DNA of 37,954 nt from NCBI GenBank assembly GCA_030693155.1, contig JAUYBJ010000093.1, forward strand, positions 1-37,954. The letters run 5' to 3'. Position numbers and translations under genes: made by a program. Positions 7,579-16,519 of the stretch are shown here, piece by piece. The notes beneath the pieces are model-generated. The model was not told the DNA's origin and did no database searches. It saw only the letters and a list, made by a program, of their open reading frames with translations. Numbering within the stretch: position 1 is the first letter of the stretch; every line of letters begins with the position of its first letter. Origin of the DNA: Methylococcales bacterium. Its GTDB lineage: Bacteria; Pseudomonadota; Gammaproteobacteria; Methylococcales; Methylomonadaceae.

Positions 7579-8514
7579 ATGAAAATTGCCATTTTATCGC
7601 GTAACGCTAAATTGTATTCGACTACGCGCTTGGTTGAAGCGGCACAAGCACGCGGTCATGAAGTTCGCGTGTTGGATGTATTGCGTTGCTATATGAATAT
7701 TACCTCACACAACCCGTCTATTCATTATCGGGGTGAAGATTTAGTAGACTTTGATGCGGTTATACCGCGTATCGGTGCCTCGGTGACGTTTTACGGCACT
7801 GCCGTATTGCGCCAGTTTGAGATGATGAATGTGATGCCGTTGAATGAATCGGTGGGCATCTCGCGTTCCAGAGATAAACTGCGCTCCATGCAGTTACTGG
7901 CGCGTAAGGGTATCGGTTTACCCGTCACAGGATTTGCCAATAATCCTGATGACATTGAAGATTTAATTTCGCAGGTCGGCGGTGCGCCGTTGGTGATTAA
8001 ATTATTGCAAGGCACACAAGGCATCGGCGTGGTGTTGGCAGAAACGCATAATGCCGCTGAAAGTGTGATTCAAGCCTTTATGGGATTAAAAGCCAATATC
8101 ATGGTGCAGGAATTTATCAAAGAAGCCGACGGCAGTGATATTCGCTGTTTTGTGGTCGGGGATAAAGTGGTTGCTGCCATGAAACGCCAAGCCGCAGAAG
8201 GTGAATTTCGTTCTAATCTACACCGTGGCGGTTCTGCCAGTTTAATTCGTTTAACCCCCGAAGAACGCTCCACCGCTGTTCGTGCCGCTAAAATTATGGG
8301 CTTGAATGTCTGCGGTGTTGATATGCTCCGCTCCAATCACGGGCCTGTGATTATGGAGGTGAATTCCTCGCCTGGTTTAAAAGGCATTGAAGAGGCCAGC
8401 GGCAAGGACATTGCCAGTATGATTATTCAATTTATCGAAAAACGTTTTGAAACTTTGGAAACGACAAAAGATAAATTACAGACCACGCGCACCCGCACAC
8501 GCGGCAAGGGCTAA
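7579..8514 (+). CDS. rimK: ATP-grasp glutamate ligase, RimK family
   Basis: This 311-residue ATP-grasp ligase begins [20 protein letters not shown], a standard RimK start. The family adds glutamate residues to the C-terminus of ribosomal protein S6 and can make poly-glutamate. Visible elements are [15 protein letters not shown], the P-loop-like [15 protein letters not shown], and the Mg/ATP-binding [26 protein letters not shown]. The last residues form a basic TRTRTRGKG tail. AGGA precedes the start at good spacing. A SemiSWEET-like gene follows after 4 bp, suggesting translational coupling. Confidence 0.94.
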   Translation: MKIAILSRNAKLYSTTRLVEAAQARGHEVRVLDVLRCYMNITSHNPSIHYRGEDLVDFDAVIPRIGASVTFYGTAVLRQFEMMNVMPLNESVGISRSRDKLRSMQLLARKGIGLPVTGFANNPDDIEDLISQVGGAPLVIKLLQGTQGIGVVLAETHNAAESVIQAFMGLKANIMVQEFIKEADGSDIRCFVVGDKVVAAMKRQAAEGEFRSNLHRGGSASLIRLTPEERSTAVRAAKIMGLNVCGVDMLRSNHGPVIMEVNSSPGLKGIEEASGKDIASMIIQFIEKRFETLETTKDKLQTTRTRTRGKG

Positions 8515-8518
8515 CCTC

Positions 8519-8803
8519 ATGATGAATATTACGCCTGATATGATTGATTATATAGGCTATACAGCCGCCGCCCTCACCACCGCCTCATTTTTACCTCAAG
8601 CTATTCTCACCCTCAAAACCAAAGATACGCAGTCGCTGTCCCTCAGTATGTATACGCTGTTTACGCTGGGCGTGTTCGGCTGGCTGGTGTACGGGCTTTG
8701 TATCGAAAATACCGTTATTGTGTTTGCCAATTCCATTACCTTTATTCTGGCGGCATCCATATTGGGTTTTAAAATTTACAATGTGCTAACTCATAAAGAA
8801 TAG
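8519..8803 (+). CDS. SemiSWEET-like PQ-loop membrane protein
   Basis: This protein of about 94 residues starts at ATG 8519 or at the adjacent ATG 8522, just after the rimK stop. It contains the PQ motif in TTASFLPQAILTLKTKDTQS and has three hydrophobic segments (about 12-29, 43-60 and 68-85), the layout of bacterial SemiSWEET sugar transporters, which work as dimers. Longer in-frame starts inside rimK exist but would add a hydrophilic stretch unlike this family. Transport substrate is unknown; sugar is inferred from the family. Confidence 0.85.
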   Translation: MMNITPDMIDYIGYTAAALTTASFLPQAILTLKTKDTQSLSLSMYTLFTLGVFGWLVYGLCIENTVIVFANSITFILAASILGFKIYNVLTHKE

Positions 8804-8863
8804 TGGCTTGGTCAATCGCAAGCGACGATTTTTTCAATCATCACGCTCAAACGGAGAAAACGC

Positions 8864-9868
8864 ATGGCGAATAAATTAACATTAACGCAGTTTATTATTG
8901 AACAGCAACGTGGGCTTCCTGATGCGTCTGGTACGTTTACACTGTTGCTGAACAACATCGTAATGGCGTGTAAAGAAATATCCCATTTAGTCAATCGGGG
9001 TAATCTGGTCGGCGTGTTGGGCAGTGCGGAATCCGAGAATATTCAAGGTGAAGTGCAGAAAAAACTGGATATTATCACCAATGATATTATGGTCAGCGCA
9101 CTGAACTGGACTGGGCATTTAGCAGGTATGGCATCCGAAGAAATGGATGACATTATCAGTATTCCTGCGCAATATCCTAAAGGTAAATATCTCGCGTTAT
9201 TTGATCCGCTGGATGGCTCGTCCAATATTGATGTCAATATGACGGTTGGGACGATTTTTTCTATTTTGCGCTGCCGTGAAGGCGTTGATCCTGCTGAAGA
9301 AGATTTTTTACGCAAAGGCTCAGAGCAGGTGTGTGCGGGTTTTGTACTCTATGGCCCGTCAACCATGCTGATTCTGACCACAGGGCATGGGGTGAACGGT
9401 TTTACGCTTAATCAAGATGTGGGTGAGTTTATTCTGACCCATTCAAATATGAAAATCCCCGAAGATTCCAGTGAATTTGCGATCAATATGTCGAACCAAC
9501 GCTATTGGGAGCCGCCTGTACAACAATATATTGCTGAATGCTTACAAGGTACCGACGGTGTACGCGAGAAAAATTTTAATATGCGCTGGGTCGCGTCATT
9601 AGTCGCCGAGGTGTACCGTATTTTAACGCGCGGCGGGGTGTTTTTGTATCCAGTGGGTATGCGTGATTCGGCTAAATCAGGCAGACTACGTTTAATGTAT
9701 GAAGCCAATCCAATGGCATTTATTATTGAACAGGCAGGCGGCGTGTGTACCACAGGACGTGAACGTATGTTGGATATTAAACCGACTGGGATTCATCAAC
9801 GTGTGCCGCTGATATTGGGTTCAAAAAATGAAGTTGAGCGGATAGTCGCTTATCATCAACAAGATTGA
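8864..9868 (+). CDS. fbp: Fructose-1,6-bisphosphatase class I
   Basis: This 334-residue enzyme removes the 1-phosphate from fructose 1,6-bisphosphate in gluconeogenesis and the Calvin cycle. The metal-binding core [25 protein letters not shown] is clear. Other motifs are [35 protein letters not shown] and, for the sugar-phosphate site, [24 protein letters not shown] ribosome binding site precedes the ATG. Together with pgk nearby it is compatible with autotrophic or gluconeogenic carbon flow, but no Calvin-specific enzyme lies in this window. Confidence 0.97.
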   Translation: MANKLTLTQFIIEQQRGLPDASGTFTLLLNNIVMACKEISHLVNRGNLVGVLGSAESENIQGEVQKKLDIITNDIMVSALNWTGHLAGMASEEMDDIISIPAQYPKGKYLALFDPLDGSSNIDVNMTVGTIFSILRCREGVDPAEEDFLRKGSEQVCAGFVLYGPSTMLILTTGHGVNGFTLNQDVGEFILTHSNMKIPEDSSEFAINMSNQRYWEPPVQQYIAECLQGTDGVREKNFNMRWVASLVAEVYRILTRGGVFLYPVGMRDSAKSGRLRLMYEANPMAFIIEQAGGVCTTGRERMLDIKPTGIHQRVPLILGSKNEVERIVAYHQQD

Positions 9869-9897
9869 CGGTTGCAGGTTAAGCAATGATTGGGAGT

Positions 9898-9951
9898 CCA
9901 ATAGCGTCAGCTATTGGCTGGTATCTGCCAGAAAACAGCTAAAGCTGTTTT
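9898..9951. repeat. Two small hairpins between fbp and thpR
   Basis: CCAATAGC-GTCA-GCTATTGG (9898-9917) and AAAACAGCT-AA-AGCTGTTTT (9932-9951) are consecutive perfect stems. The second is followed only by a short ACTCC stretch, so it is a weak terminator candidate in the plus direction. They may act as a processing or repeat unit in the fbp-thpR spacer. Confidence 0.5.
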
Positions 9952-9971
9952 ACTCCTGCGGGGGAAATGAA

Positions 9972-10484
9972 ATGCGCAGATTATTTTTTGCCTTATGGCC
10001 TGATGATAGCATTCGACGAGCATTGCAACATATTAGTGCCGCATTACCGCTGTCATCCAGACAACGGGTCAGTGCGGAAAACTGGCATATAACGCTGGTA
10101 TTTATGGGTAGTGTCGATGAATCACTGATACCAAACCTCATAGAAGCGGCTATGCCCATCAGCGCACCTGCAATTACCTTGGTATTTGACCAGCTGGAGT
10201 ATTGGCATAGGGCAGGGGTGTTGTGCTTGACTTGCTCGCAACCAGAGCCAACGGCAGCCTATTTAGTCGCCCAGTTATCAACACCGCTTGCGGAGTTAGG
10301 TATTCATCTCGATGCACGCCCGTATTGCCCTCATATCACACTCGCCCGTCATATTCGTGAACTGCCTACTGCCGATTTTCAGCCAGTGAGCTGGTCTGCC
10401 AGTCAGTTCGCGCTGGTGGAATCAGTGAGTTCGCCGACTGGCGTGATTTACCAGCCATTACAGTTCTGGCAATTGACCGATTAA
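9972..10484 (+). CDS. thpR: RNA 2',3'-cyclic phosphodiesterase (2H family)
   Basis: This 170-residue protein has the two HxTx motifs of 2H phosphoesterases: HITLVFMG at about 39 and HITLARHI at about 121. MRRLFFALWPDD at the start is characteristic of ThpR/LigT proteins, which open 2',3'-cyclic phosphates on RNA. A purine-rich GGGGGAAATGAA precedes the ATG. It is cytoplasmic and stands alone between fbp and convergent minus-strand genes. The biological RNA target is not known in general. Confidence 0.92.
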   Translation: MRRLFFALWPDDSIRRALQHISAALPLSSRQRVSAENWHITLVFMGSVDESLIPNLIEAAMPISAPAITLVFDQLEYWHRAGVLCLTCSQPEPTAAYLVAQLSTPLAELGIHLDARPYCPHITLARHIRELPTADFQPVSWSASQFALVESVSSPTGVIYQPLQFWQLTD

Positions 10485-10507
10485 AGCGCGATGGCGGTGA
10501 GGTGCTA

Positions 10508-11353
10508 CTACAGATTGCGCTTGATGGCATTCAAATGTGCATCCAGCACTCGCAATAATGAGATGCCGAAAGTGGGTAGTGATTGAATCAGCTCAGGGAG
10601 GATTTGACGGTCAATAGCCAGTAATAAACAGCGCGTTTCGGCTATGACGCTTGCTGTCCGTGCGCGTCGTCGGGCGACCAGTGCAATTTCACCCACTATG
10701 TCGCCTACACCACTGTGTCCGACCACTTTATTATTAATGCTTATTGCCATCTGACCCTCAAGAATGACATACATCAACAACGCGGCAGCCCCTTCATGAA
10801 ATACGACGCGCTTTTCAGGCACTTTCATCAGCGCGTTTTCGCCCAGTTTCTGCTTTAGTGTATTGAGCATTTCGGTACTTAACACGTTGCTATTTTTACT
10901 GCTTTTGTTATCAGGCGGTGGCGTGTTTTTTGTTGCCGTGCCGATTTTAGGCAGCGTCCTGATTAACACGTCCATCAGCATAAACAGAAATGTTGGTTGT
11001 TTTTTGAGACTGGCAATAAACTGTTTTTCACTGAGCGCAACCAGCTTGCAGGGTGTGCCAGCGGTCGCTGTGGCATTGTTTGCCGTGTAAGGCGTAAATT
11101 CACCGAATACCTGCCCCGACTCAAGATTGATAAGACTTCCTGACGCGGTTTGAACGGTGACTGTGCCGTCCAGTAACAAGTAAGTTTTATCGGTTTGTAA
11201 AAAGGAAAAAAAGCTGGGCTTTTGTCCGGATACAAAAAACGTTTCACCTGCCTTCGCAGACTCTACGCTGCCAAACAGTTTGAAAAACTCAAGTGCAACA
11301 TTAGGGTTGTAAGTAATGTGGCATTCAACTTTATCTTGATTGGACGAGTTCAT
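10508..11353 (-). CDS. Protein with two cyclic-nucleotide-binding domains, no HTH
   Basis: About 281 residues from the ATG at 11353, chosen because AGAAGG lies ten bases upstream; an earlier ATG at 11375 would add eight residues. Two cNMP-binding (CRP-like) beta-barrels are joined by an N/K/S/P-rich linker (about 140-165). The second has a canonical phosphate-binding cassette, VGEIALVARRRARTASV. In the first, the equivalent is FGEFTPYTANNATATA, lacking the usual Arg, so it may not bind cyclic nucleotide. No DNA-binding domain or membrane segment is seen. It probably acts as a sensor or regulatory partner. It follows a lipoprotein-like gene and a DUF502 gene on the same strand. Confidence 0.82.
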   Translation of the reverse strand: MNSSNQDKVECHITYNPNVALEFFKLFGSVESAKAGETFFVSGQKPSFFSFLQTDKTYLLLDGTVTVQTASGSLINLESGQVFGEFTPYTANNATATAGTPCKLVALSEKQFIASLKKQPTFLFMLMDVLIRTLPKIGTATKNTPPPDNKSSKNSNVLSTEMLNTLKQKLGENALMKVPEKRVVFHEGAAALLMYVILEGQMAISINNKVVGHSGVGDIVGEIALVARRRARTASVIAETRCLLLAIDRQILPELIQSLPTFGISLLRVLDAHLNAIKRNL

Positions 11354-11393
11354 TTTATTATGACCTTCTATATTCATGTGCTTCGGTCAGCTG

Positions 11394-11426
11394 TTTGCCC
11401 GCAATTTAGTCAATGTTGCGGGCAAA
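11394..11426. repeat. Hairpin between lipoprotein-like gene and cNMP gene
   Basis: TTTGCCCGCAA (11394-11404) pairs exactly with TTGCGGGCAAA (11416-11426). It lies in the short gap between two minus-strand genes. Neither direction has a real T-run after the stem, so it may attenuate or stabilise mRNA rather than terminate cleanly. Confidence 0.5.
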
Positions 11427-11440
11427 AAATCTTATCCGCT

Positions 11441-11686
11441 TTACTGTTGAGTTTTCTCTATGGTTTCCCGTTGCTCGGCGGCAGAATCCAGAATGGTTTG
11501 ATTGATTTGTTTGGCATCTTCCATCGTTTGTCTACCGCTTTCTATACGCCCGTTTTTCGTTCTTACAATGCCGGTAATACCCGATTCTTCGGCTTTAGGC
11601 GGAGGGGGTTCTTTAGGTTCTTCTTTGCTACACGCTGCGCCAGTCAACAGTACCACTATGGCGATAATGGGGGTTATTAGTTTCAT
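11441..11686 (-). CDS. Small putative lipoprotein
   Basis: This 81-residue protein begins MKLITPIIAIVVLLTGAACS, a hydrophobic signal ending in a single Cys. The lipobox-like GAAC has Gly at -3 instead of the usual Leu, so lipidation is likely but not certain. The mature part is charged and helical, with KEEPKEPPPPKAEE near the anchor and QTMEDAKQINQTILDSAAEQ later, like small periplasmic coiled-coil lipoproteins. It starts 15 bp after the DUF502 stop, suggesting one mRNA. Function unknown. Confidence 0.7.
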   Translation of the reverse strand: MKLITPIIAIVVLLTGAACSKEEPKEPPPPKAEESGITGIVRTKNGRIESGRQTMEDAKQINQTILDSAAEQRETIEKTQQ

Positions 11687-11701
11687 GATGTTATCTGTAT
11701 T

Positions 11702-12292
11702 TTAAGGTAACTGACTAATTTCGGAAGCGTTATCAAAATCGACACCGACACTGACGATAAAACTGGTCGCCGCTTCAATATCCATCACCGAAGGAATGAC
11801 TTTTGATTTATCGACAATCACAGTAAAACCAGAGGTAGGATTGGGTGAAGTTGGAATAAATAAAATATATTTATCACCATGACGATTAGTGACATAAGCA
11901 GGCACCCAAATACCGTCTTTGGGATACTCAACATACACGACTTCTTTGGCGATAGCCTGATCGTGCGATAAAAACATATTGATGACTTTTTTAGTGACGC
12001 GGTAAATAGTGTTCAATAAAGGAATTTGATCAATCACAACATCAAACATCCTGATAATAAAAGACGCACCTTTTTTTGCAATGGTGTGACCTATGGATAC
12101 CAGCAGTGCGAAACTGATGATGAATACAATGCCTGTGTAAATATAGCTGTCGGCAAAAACGTAGACAATTTCAAATAAATTCGACACCATTCCTTTTACG
12201 AAAAGGATAATCTGAAATACGATAACAATAGGAATAATCGCAAATACGCCTATCAGGAAATAATTGAGCAGTTTCTTGGTTGATTCGTTCAT
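11702..12292 (-). CDS. DUF502 inner-membrane protein
   Basis: This 196-residue protein has two N-terminal membrane segments (about 9-32 and 50-70), followed by IPLLNTIYRVTKKVINMFL, EYPKDGIWVPAYVT and FIPTSPNPTSGFTVIVDKSKV. This layout is the DUF502 family, found across proteobacteria and plants. The family has no settled biochemical role. It heads a likely minus-strand operon with the lipoprotein-like gene and possibly the cNMP-domain gene, and is divergent from secA. Confidence 0.88.
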   Translation of the reverse strand: MNESTKKLLNYFLIGVFAIIPIVIVFQIILFVKGMVSNLFEIVYVFADSYIYTGIVFIISFALLVSIGHTIAKKGASFIIRMFDVVIDQIPLLNTIYRVTKKVINMFLSHDQAIAKEVVYVEYPKDGIWVPAYVTNRHGDKYILFIPTSPNPTSGFTVIVDKSKVIPSVMDIEAATSFIVSVGVDFDNASEISQLP

Positions 12293-12610
12293 GGTTTTCT
12301 CCTCTCTTTAAAATATCAAAAATACAGGTAATCTAAATTACTCAAGGTAATTGATTAGGCTGGGATATTTATTATATTGTGAGTCATCCCAACAGCCTGT
12401 GGCTTGTAAAAAACAGCCTCTAAATTGTGCAGTTTACCAAGGCGTAAGTCTACAAAATTCAAACGTCCCACCTTGTTTATTACCATAAACGCCACTATGT
12501 TGTAGCGAGCAAAGCACAAATACACGGGCTTTTATCTGTCACTAACAGCGTGGACAGTATATAATTGCCCACTTTTTCAATCATTTACTAAATTCACACT
12601 GGAAAAAAGC
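12293..12610. other. Intergenic region between DUF502 gene and secA
   Basis: This 318-bp gap separates two divergent genes. A TATAAT at 12560-12565 lies 45 bp before secA with a weak CTGTCA (12536-12541) at the -35 position, so it is the probable secA promoter. I see no secM-like reading frame, RNA gene or strong repeat in the rest. Confidence 0.5.
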
Positions 12611-15373
12611 ATGTTGGGTAATCTGGTTAAATTTGTTGTAGGAAGCCGTAACGACAGGCTTATCAAAAAGAAAGCGAAGCTGGTCAAGCAGGTCAATGCT
12701 CTGGCTTCTGAATATGAAAAACTATCTGATACGGCACTGGCAGCAAAAACACAGGAGTTTCGTTCTCGCCTCGCACAAGGCGAATCGCTGGATAACTTGA
12801 TTCCCGATGCGTTTGCGGCGGTCAGAGAAGCCTCTACGCGGGTGTTCGGTATGCGTCATTTCGATGTGCAGCTCATTGGCGGCATGATTTTACATGACGG
12901 CAAAATTTCTGAAATGAAAACCGGCGAGGGTAAAACCTTGATGGCAACCTTAGCGGCGTATCTTAATGCGTTGCCTGAGCGCGGTGTTCATGTCGTCACG
13001 GTGAATGATTATCTGGCCAAGCGTGATGCCGAATGGATGGGCAAGCTGTATGGCTTTTTAGGCATGACTACAGGCGTCATTCTCAGCCACATGGATAAAA
13101 GCGAACGCCGCCGTGCATACTCAGCCGATATTACCTACGGCACGAATAACGAATTCGGTTTTGATTACCTGCGCGACAACATGGAATACACACTGGAACA
13201 AAAAGTTCAGCGTGATTTAAGTTTTGCCATCGTTGATGAGGTTGACTCTATCCTGATTGACGAAGCGCGTACCCCACTGATTATTTCAGGCCCTACCGAA
13301 GAAAGTACCGAAGTTTATATTAAAGCCAACGCCGTTATTCCTTTCTTGGTTAAACAAGAAAAAGAAAATGACAAAGAAGGCAATACGGTCGGTGAAGTCG
13401 GTGATTACACCGTTGATGAAAAAACCCGTCAGGTGCATTTAACCGAATCAGGACATGAACACGTTGAACGCCTGATGGTTGAACATGGCTTAATGGTGGA
13501 AGGCAGCAGCTTATACAGCGCGACCAACATCCGTTTAATGCACTATTTGAGCGCGTCATTACGCGCTCATGTCCTGTTCAAAAGAGACGTGGATTATATC
13601 GTTGCCAATAATGAAGTGGTGATTGTTGATGAGTTCACTGGGCGTATTATGCCGGGTCGCCGTTGGTCAGAAGGCTTGCATCAAGCCATTGAAGCCAAAG
13701 AAGGCGTGACCATCAACAACGAAAACCAGACCTTAGCCTCTATCACCTTCCAGAACTATTTCCGTTTATACGAAAAACTGTCAGGCATGACAGGCACAGC
13801 GGATACCGAAGCGTTTGAGTTAAACAGTATTTATGGACTGGAAGTGGTTATTATTCCGACGCATCGCGACATGATTCGTAGAGACTTAGGCGATGTCATT
13901 TTCCTCACCACCGAGGAAAAATATCAAGCCGTTGCCGACGACATTAAAGAATGCGTGACACGCGGACAACCTGTGTTAGTCGGTACAACGTCGATCGAAA
14001 ATTCTGAGCGCATTTCTGCCTTATTAACACAGCAAGGTGTTAAACATGAAGTGCTGAACGCCAAACAACATGAGCGCGAAGCCCATATTGTTGAACAAGC
14101 AGGTATGCCCTATGCAGTAACAATTGCTACCAACATGGCAGGTCGCGGTACCGACATCGTGCTGGGTGGTAATTTGGAAGCCGAATTAAAAGCTCTGGGT
14201 GAAGATGCCAGTGAAGAAGACAAAGCCCGTGTACGCGGTCTCTGGCTGGACAGACATAATCAAGTATTGGCAAGCGGCGGTTTACACGTTATCGGTTCAG
14301 AACGTCATGAATCACGTCGTATCGACAACCAGTTACGCGGTCGTTCAGGTCGTCAGGGCGATCCGGGTTCGACTCGTTTCTATCTATCGTTACAAGATGA
14401 TTTAATGCGTATTTTTGCCTCTGAGCGCGTTGCAGGTTTAATGCAAAAACTTGGCATGGGCAACGGTGAAGCCATTGAACATCCTTGGGTGACACGTTCT
14501 ATTGAAAATGCGCAACGCAAAGTTGAAGCGCGTAACTTTGATGTGCGTAAAGAAATTCTGGCGTATGACGATGTGGCAAACGATCAGCGTAAAGTGATTT
14601 ATTCACAGCGTAATGAACTGATGGCGGCGAGTGAAATTTCCGACATTATCAACGCCATCCGCGCCGATGTAGTCAATAACGTCATCACCCAATACATTCC
14701 CCCTAAAACAATGGTGGAGCAATGGGATGTTAAAGGCTTGGAAGACCATTTACAGCACGAATTCAATGTTGAAATTCCCGTGCAGAAAATGCTGGATGAG
14801 AATCACAATTTGACTGAAGAAGGCTTACGTCATCGCATTGTTGAGCTGCTTGAACAAAATCATCACGAAAAAGAACAGCAAATTGCGGGCGGTAAATCCG
14901 TATTACAACATTTTGAAAAATCAGTGATGATGCAGGTGTTGGACAACAGCTGGAAAGAGCATTTGCTGGCAATGGATTATTTGCGTCAGGGTATTTATTT
15001 ACGCGGCTACGCGCAAAAAGATCCCAAGCAGGAATACAAACGTGAAGCCTTTGAAATGTTTACCACGCTCTTGGAAGACATCAAATACGAAGTCACCAAC
15101 ATCTTAGCCAAAGTGCAAGTCAGCGAAGAAGAAGATGTGCAGGCACTGGATGAGCAACAACAAGCTCCCAGAGAAATGCACTTCGACCACGCCCCTGCAC
15201 CGACCTTAGATGCCTATGAGCAGTCATTGTTAGAAGAAGATGATGAGCAAGAGGACGATTCGGAGAAACCGTTCATTCGTGAAGGGCATAAAGTAGGACG
15301 TAACGATCCTTGCCCTTGCGGTTCAGGCAAGAAATACAAGCAATGTTGCGGTGCGCTGAGTCACGAAGCGTAG
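12611..15373 (+). CDS. secA: Preprotein translocase ATPase SecA
   Basis: This 920-residue motor drives protein export through SecYEG. The start [16 protein letters not shown] matches the usual N-terminus. Walker A is [17 protein letters not shown] near 102-118, the DEAD-like box is [18 protein letters not shown] near 207, and the second helicase half has [13 protein letters not shown] and [18 protein letters not shown]. The C-terminus carries an acidic linker and the zinc-binding SEC-C motif [20 protein letters not shown], which contacts SecB. Length is normal. A strong terminator follows directly. Confidence 0.98.
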   Translation: MLGNLVKFVVGSRNDRLIKKKAKLVKQVNALASEYEKLSDTALAAKTQEFRSRLAQGESLDNLIPDAFAAVREASTRVFGMRHFDVQLIGGMILHDGKISEMKTGEGKTLMATLAAYLNALPERGVHVVTVNDYLAKRDAEWMGKLYGFLGMTTGVILSHMDKSERRRAYSADITYGTNNEFGFDYLRDNMEYTLEQKVQRDLSFAIVDEVDSILIDEARTPLIISGPTEESTEVYIKANAVIPFLVKQEKENDKEGNTVGEVGDYTVDEKTRQVHLTESGHEHVERLMVEHGLMVEGSSLYSATNIRLMHYLSASLRAHVLFKRDVDYIVANNEVVIVDEFTGRIMPGRRWSEGLHQAIEAKEGVTINNENQTLASITFQNYFRLYEKLSGMTGTADTEAFELNSIYGLEVVIIPTHRDMIRRDLGDVIFLTTEEKYQAVADDIKECVTRGQPVLVGTTSIENSERISALLTQQGVKHEVLNAKQHEREAHIVEQAGMPYAVTIATNMAGRGTDIVLGGNLEAELKALGEDASEEDKARVRGLWLDRHNQVLASGGLHVIGSERHESRRIDNQLRGRSGRQGDPGSTRFYLSLQDDLMRIFASERVAGLMQKLGMGNGEAIEHPWVTRSIENAQRKVEARNFDVRKEILAYDDVANDQRKVIYSQRNELMAASEISDIINAIRADVVNNVITQYIPPKTMVEQWDVKGLEDHLQHEFNVEIPVQKMLDENHNLTEEGLRHRIVELLEQNHHEKEQQIAGGKSVLQHFEKSVMMQVLDNSWKEHLLAMDYLRQGIYLRGYAQKDPKQEYKREAFEMFTTLLEDIKYEVTNILAKVQVSEEEDVQALDEQQQAPREMHFDHAPAPTLDAYEQSLLEEDDEQEDDSEKPFIREGHKVGRNDPCPCGSGKKYKQCCGALSHEA

Positions 15374-15387
15374 TAATTGATAAACAT

Positions 15388-15417
15388 AAAAAAGGGAGCG
15401 TAACGCTCCCTTTTTTT
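15388..15417 (+). terminator. Rho-independent terminator of secA
   Basis: A GC-rich stem GGGAGCG-TAA-CGCTCCC extended by A/T pairs (AAAAAA before, TTTTTTT after) lies 15 bp after the secA stop. The T-run after the stem fits a strong intrinsic terminator for secA; the A-run lets it work toward fabI too. Confidence 0.92.
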
Positions 15418-15435
15418 ATGCCTGCTAGAAATTTA

Positions 15436-15582
15436 GTTCCCACGCTAGAGAGACTGTGAAAGTATTCAGAAACAATCAAAACGTTATTTTTAACGAATTA
15501 ATTTATATATGATGACGGAGTCAAAACTCATGAGTTTTGATTCCAAAATCTAATATTTTCACAGCCTCTGGCGCATTGGAAC
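15436..15582. repeat. GTTCC..GGAAC palindrome apparently split by a MITE-like element
   Basis: GTTCCCACGCTAGA (15436-15449) and TGGCGCATTGGAAC (15569-15582) directly flank the element at 15450-15568. Joined together they would form a GTTCC...GGAAC palindrome like the intact one at 5295-5318. This looks like an insertion into an older repeat. Confidence 0.5.
15450..15568. mobile_element. MITE-like element, copy 1 (GAGACTGTGAAAGTATT termini)
   Basis: Terminal inverted repeats GAGACTGTGAAAGTATT (15450-15466) and AATATTTTCACAGCCTC (15552-15568) bound a 119-bp non-coding unit. Its core carries the perfect palindrome TCAAAACTCATGAGTTTTGA (15521-15540). A second element with the same termini occurs at 26216-26343. 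No reading frame is present, so it would need a transposase elsewhere. Confidence 0.7.
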
Positions 15583-15599
15583 GAGTGACTCGACCGTAT

Positions 15600-16382
15600 T
15601 TACGATGCCGCTAAACCCGCAATGCTATAGCCGCAATCTACATAAGTAATCTCGCCTGTAATACCTGATGCTAAATCAGAACACATAAACGCAGCAGCGT
15701 TGCCGACTTCGTCAATGCTGACATTGCGTTTTAATGGCGCGGTATCTGCCGCTTTACTGAGCATGGCTTTAAAATCATTAATGCCCGATGCCGCTAGGGT
15801 TCTGATAGGGCCTGCGGAAATGGCATTGACGCGCGTACCTTCCGCGCCTAAGGCGACTGCCATATAACGCACATTGGCTTCTAAACTGGCTTTGGCAACA
15901 CCCATCACGTTATAGTTAGGAATTGCACGTTCTGCGCCCAAATAAGTCAGCGTCAATAATGAGCCGTTGCGACCTTGCATCATGGCGCGTCCTGCTTTTG
16001 CCAACGCAGTAAAGCTGTAAGAACTGACATCATGGGCAATGTTGAAATTTTCGCGGGTGGTCACCTCAACATAATCACCGTTCAGCGCGTCACGCGGTGC
16101 GAAAGCCACAGAATGCACGATGCAATCCAAGCCGTCCCACTGTTCGCCCAGTTTGGCAAATACGTTGTCGATATGCGCATCAATACTGACATCACACTCA
16201 ATCGTAATGTTAGAACCGCATTGTGCCGCCATGTCTTCCACGCGGCTTTGTAATTTTTCGTTTTGAAAAGTGAAGGCTAATTCCGCGCCTTCGCGGCGCA
16301 TAGCTTGGGCAATACCCCATGCAATAGACCGATTACTGGCTAAGCCGACAATTAATACGCGTTTGCCCTGCATAAAACCCAT
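15600..16382 (-). CDS. fabI: Enoyl-ACP reductase (NADH)
   Basis: This 260-residue short-chain dehydrogenase-fold enzyme performs the last reduction of each fatty-acid elongation round. It starts [20 protein letters not shown] with the FabI-type NADH site. The catalytic Tyr147 ([19 protein letters not shown]), Tyr157 and Lys164 are present, and [14 protein letters not shown] is typical. Position 93 (E. coli numbering) is Ala in VHSVAFAP, where E. coli has Gly; Gram-positive FabI proteins also have Ala there. A GAGGAGAG ribosome binding site precedes the ATG. It is convergent with secA and divergent from the RND pump gene. Confidence 0.97.
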   Translation of the reverse strand: MGFMQGKRVLIVGLASNRSIAWGIAQAMRREGAELAFTFQNEKLQSRVEDMAAQCGSNITIECDVSIDAHIDNVFAKLGEQWDGLDCIVHSVAFAPRDALNGDYVEVTTRENFNIAHDVSSYSFTALAKAGRAMMQGRNGSLLTLTYLGAERAIPNYNVMGVAKASLEANVRYMAVALGAEGTRVNAISAGPIRTLAASGINDFKAMLSKAADTAPLKRNVSIDEVGNAAAFMCSDLASGITGEITYVDCGYSIAGLAAS

Positions 16383-16519
16383 GATTCTCTCCTCGTTTTT
16401 GTTGTTAAAATAAGCTCTCCAGTATCTATGAGCTGTTTATTGATGTCCAGTTTTTTGTCTATCCACTATAGACGGGTTTTTTGACTGCCATCATGACCGC
16501 CTTACTAACACTATAAATC

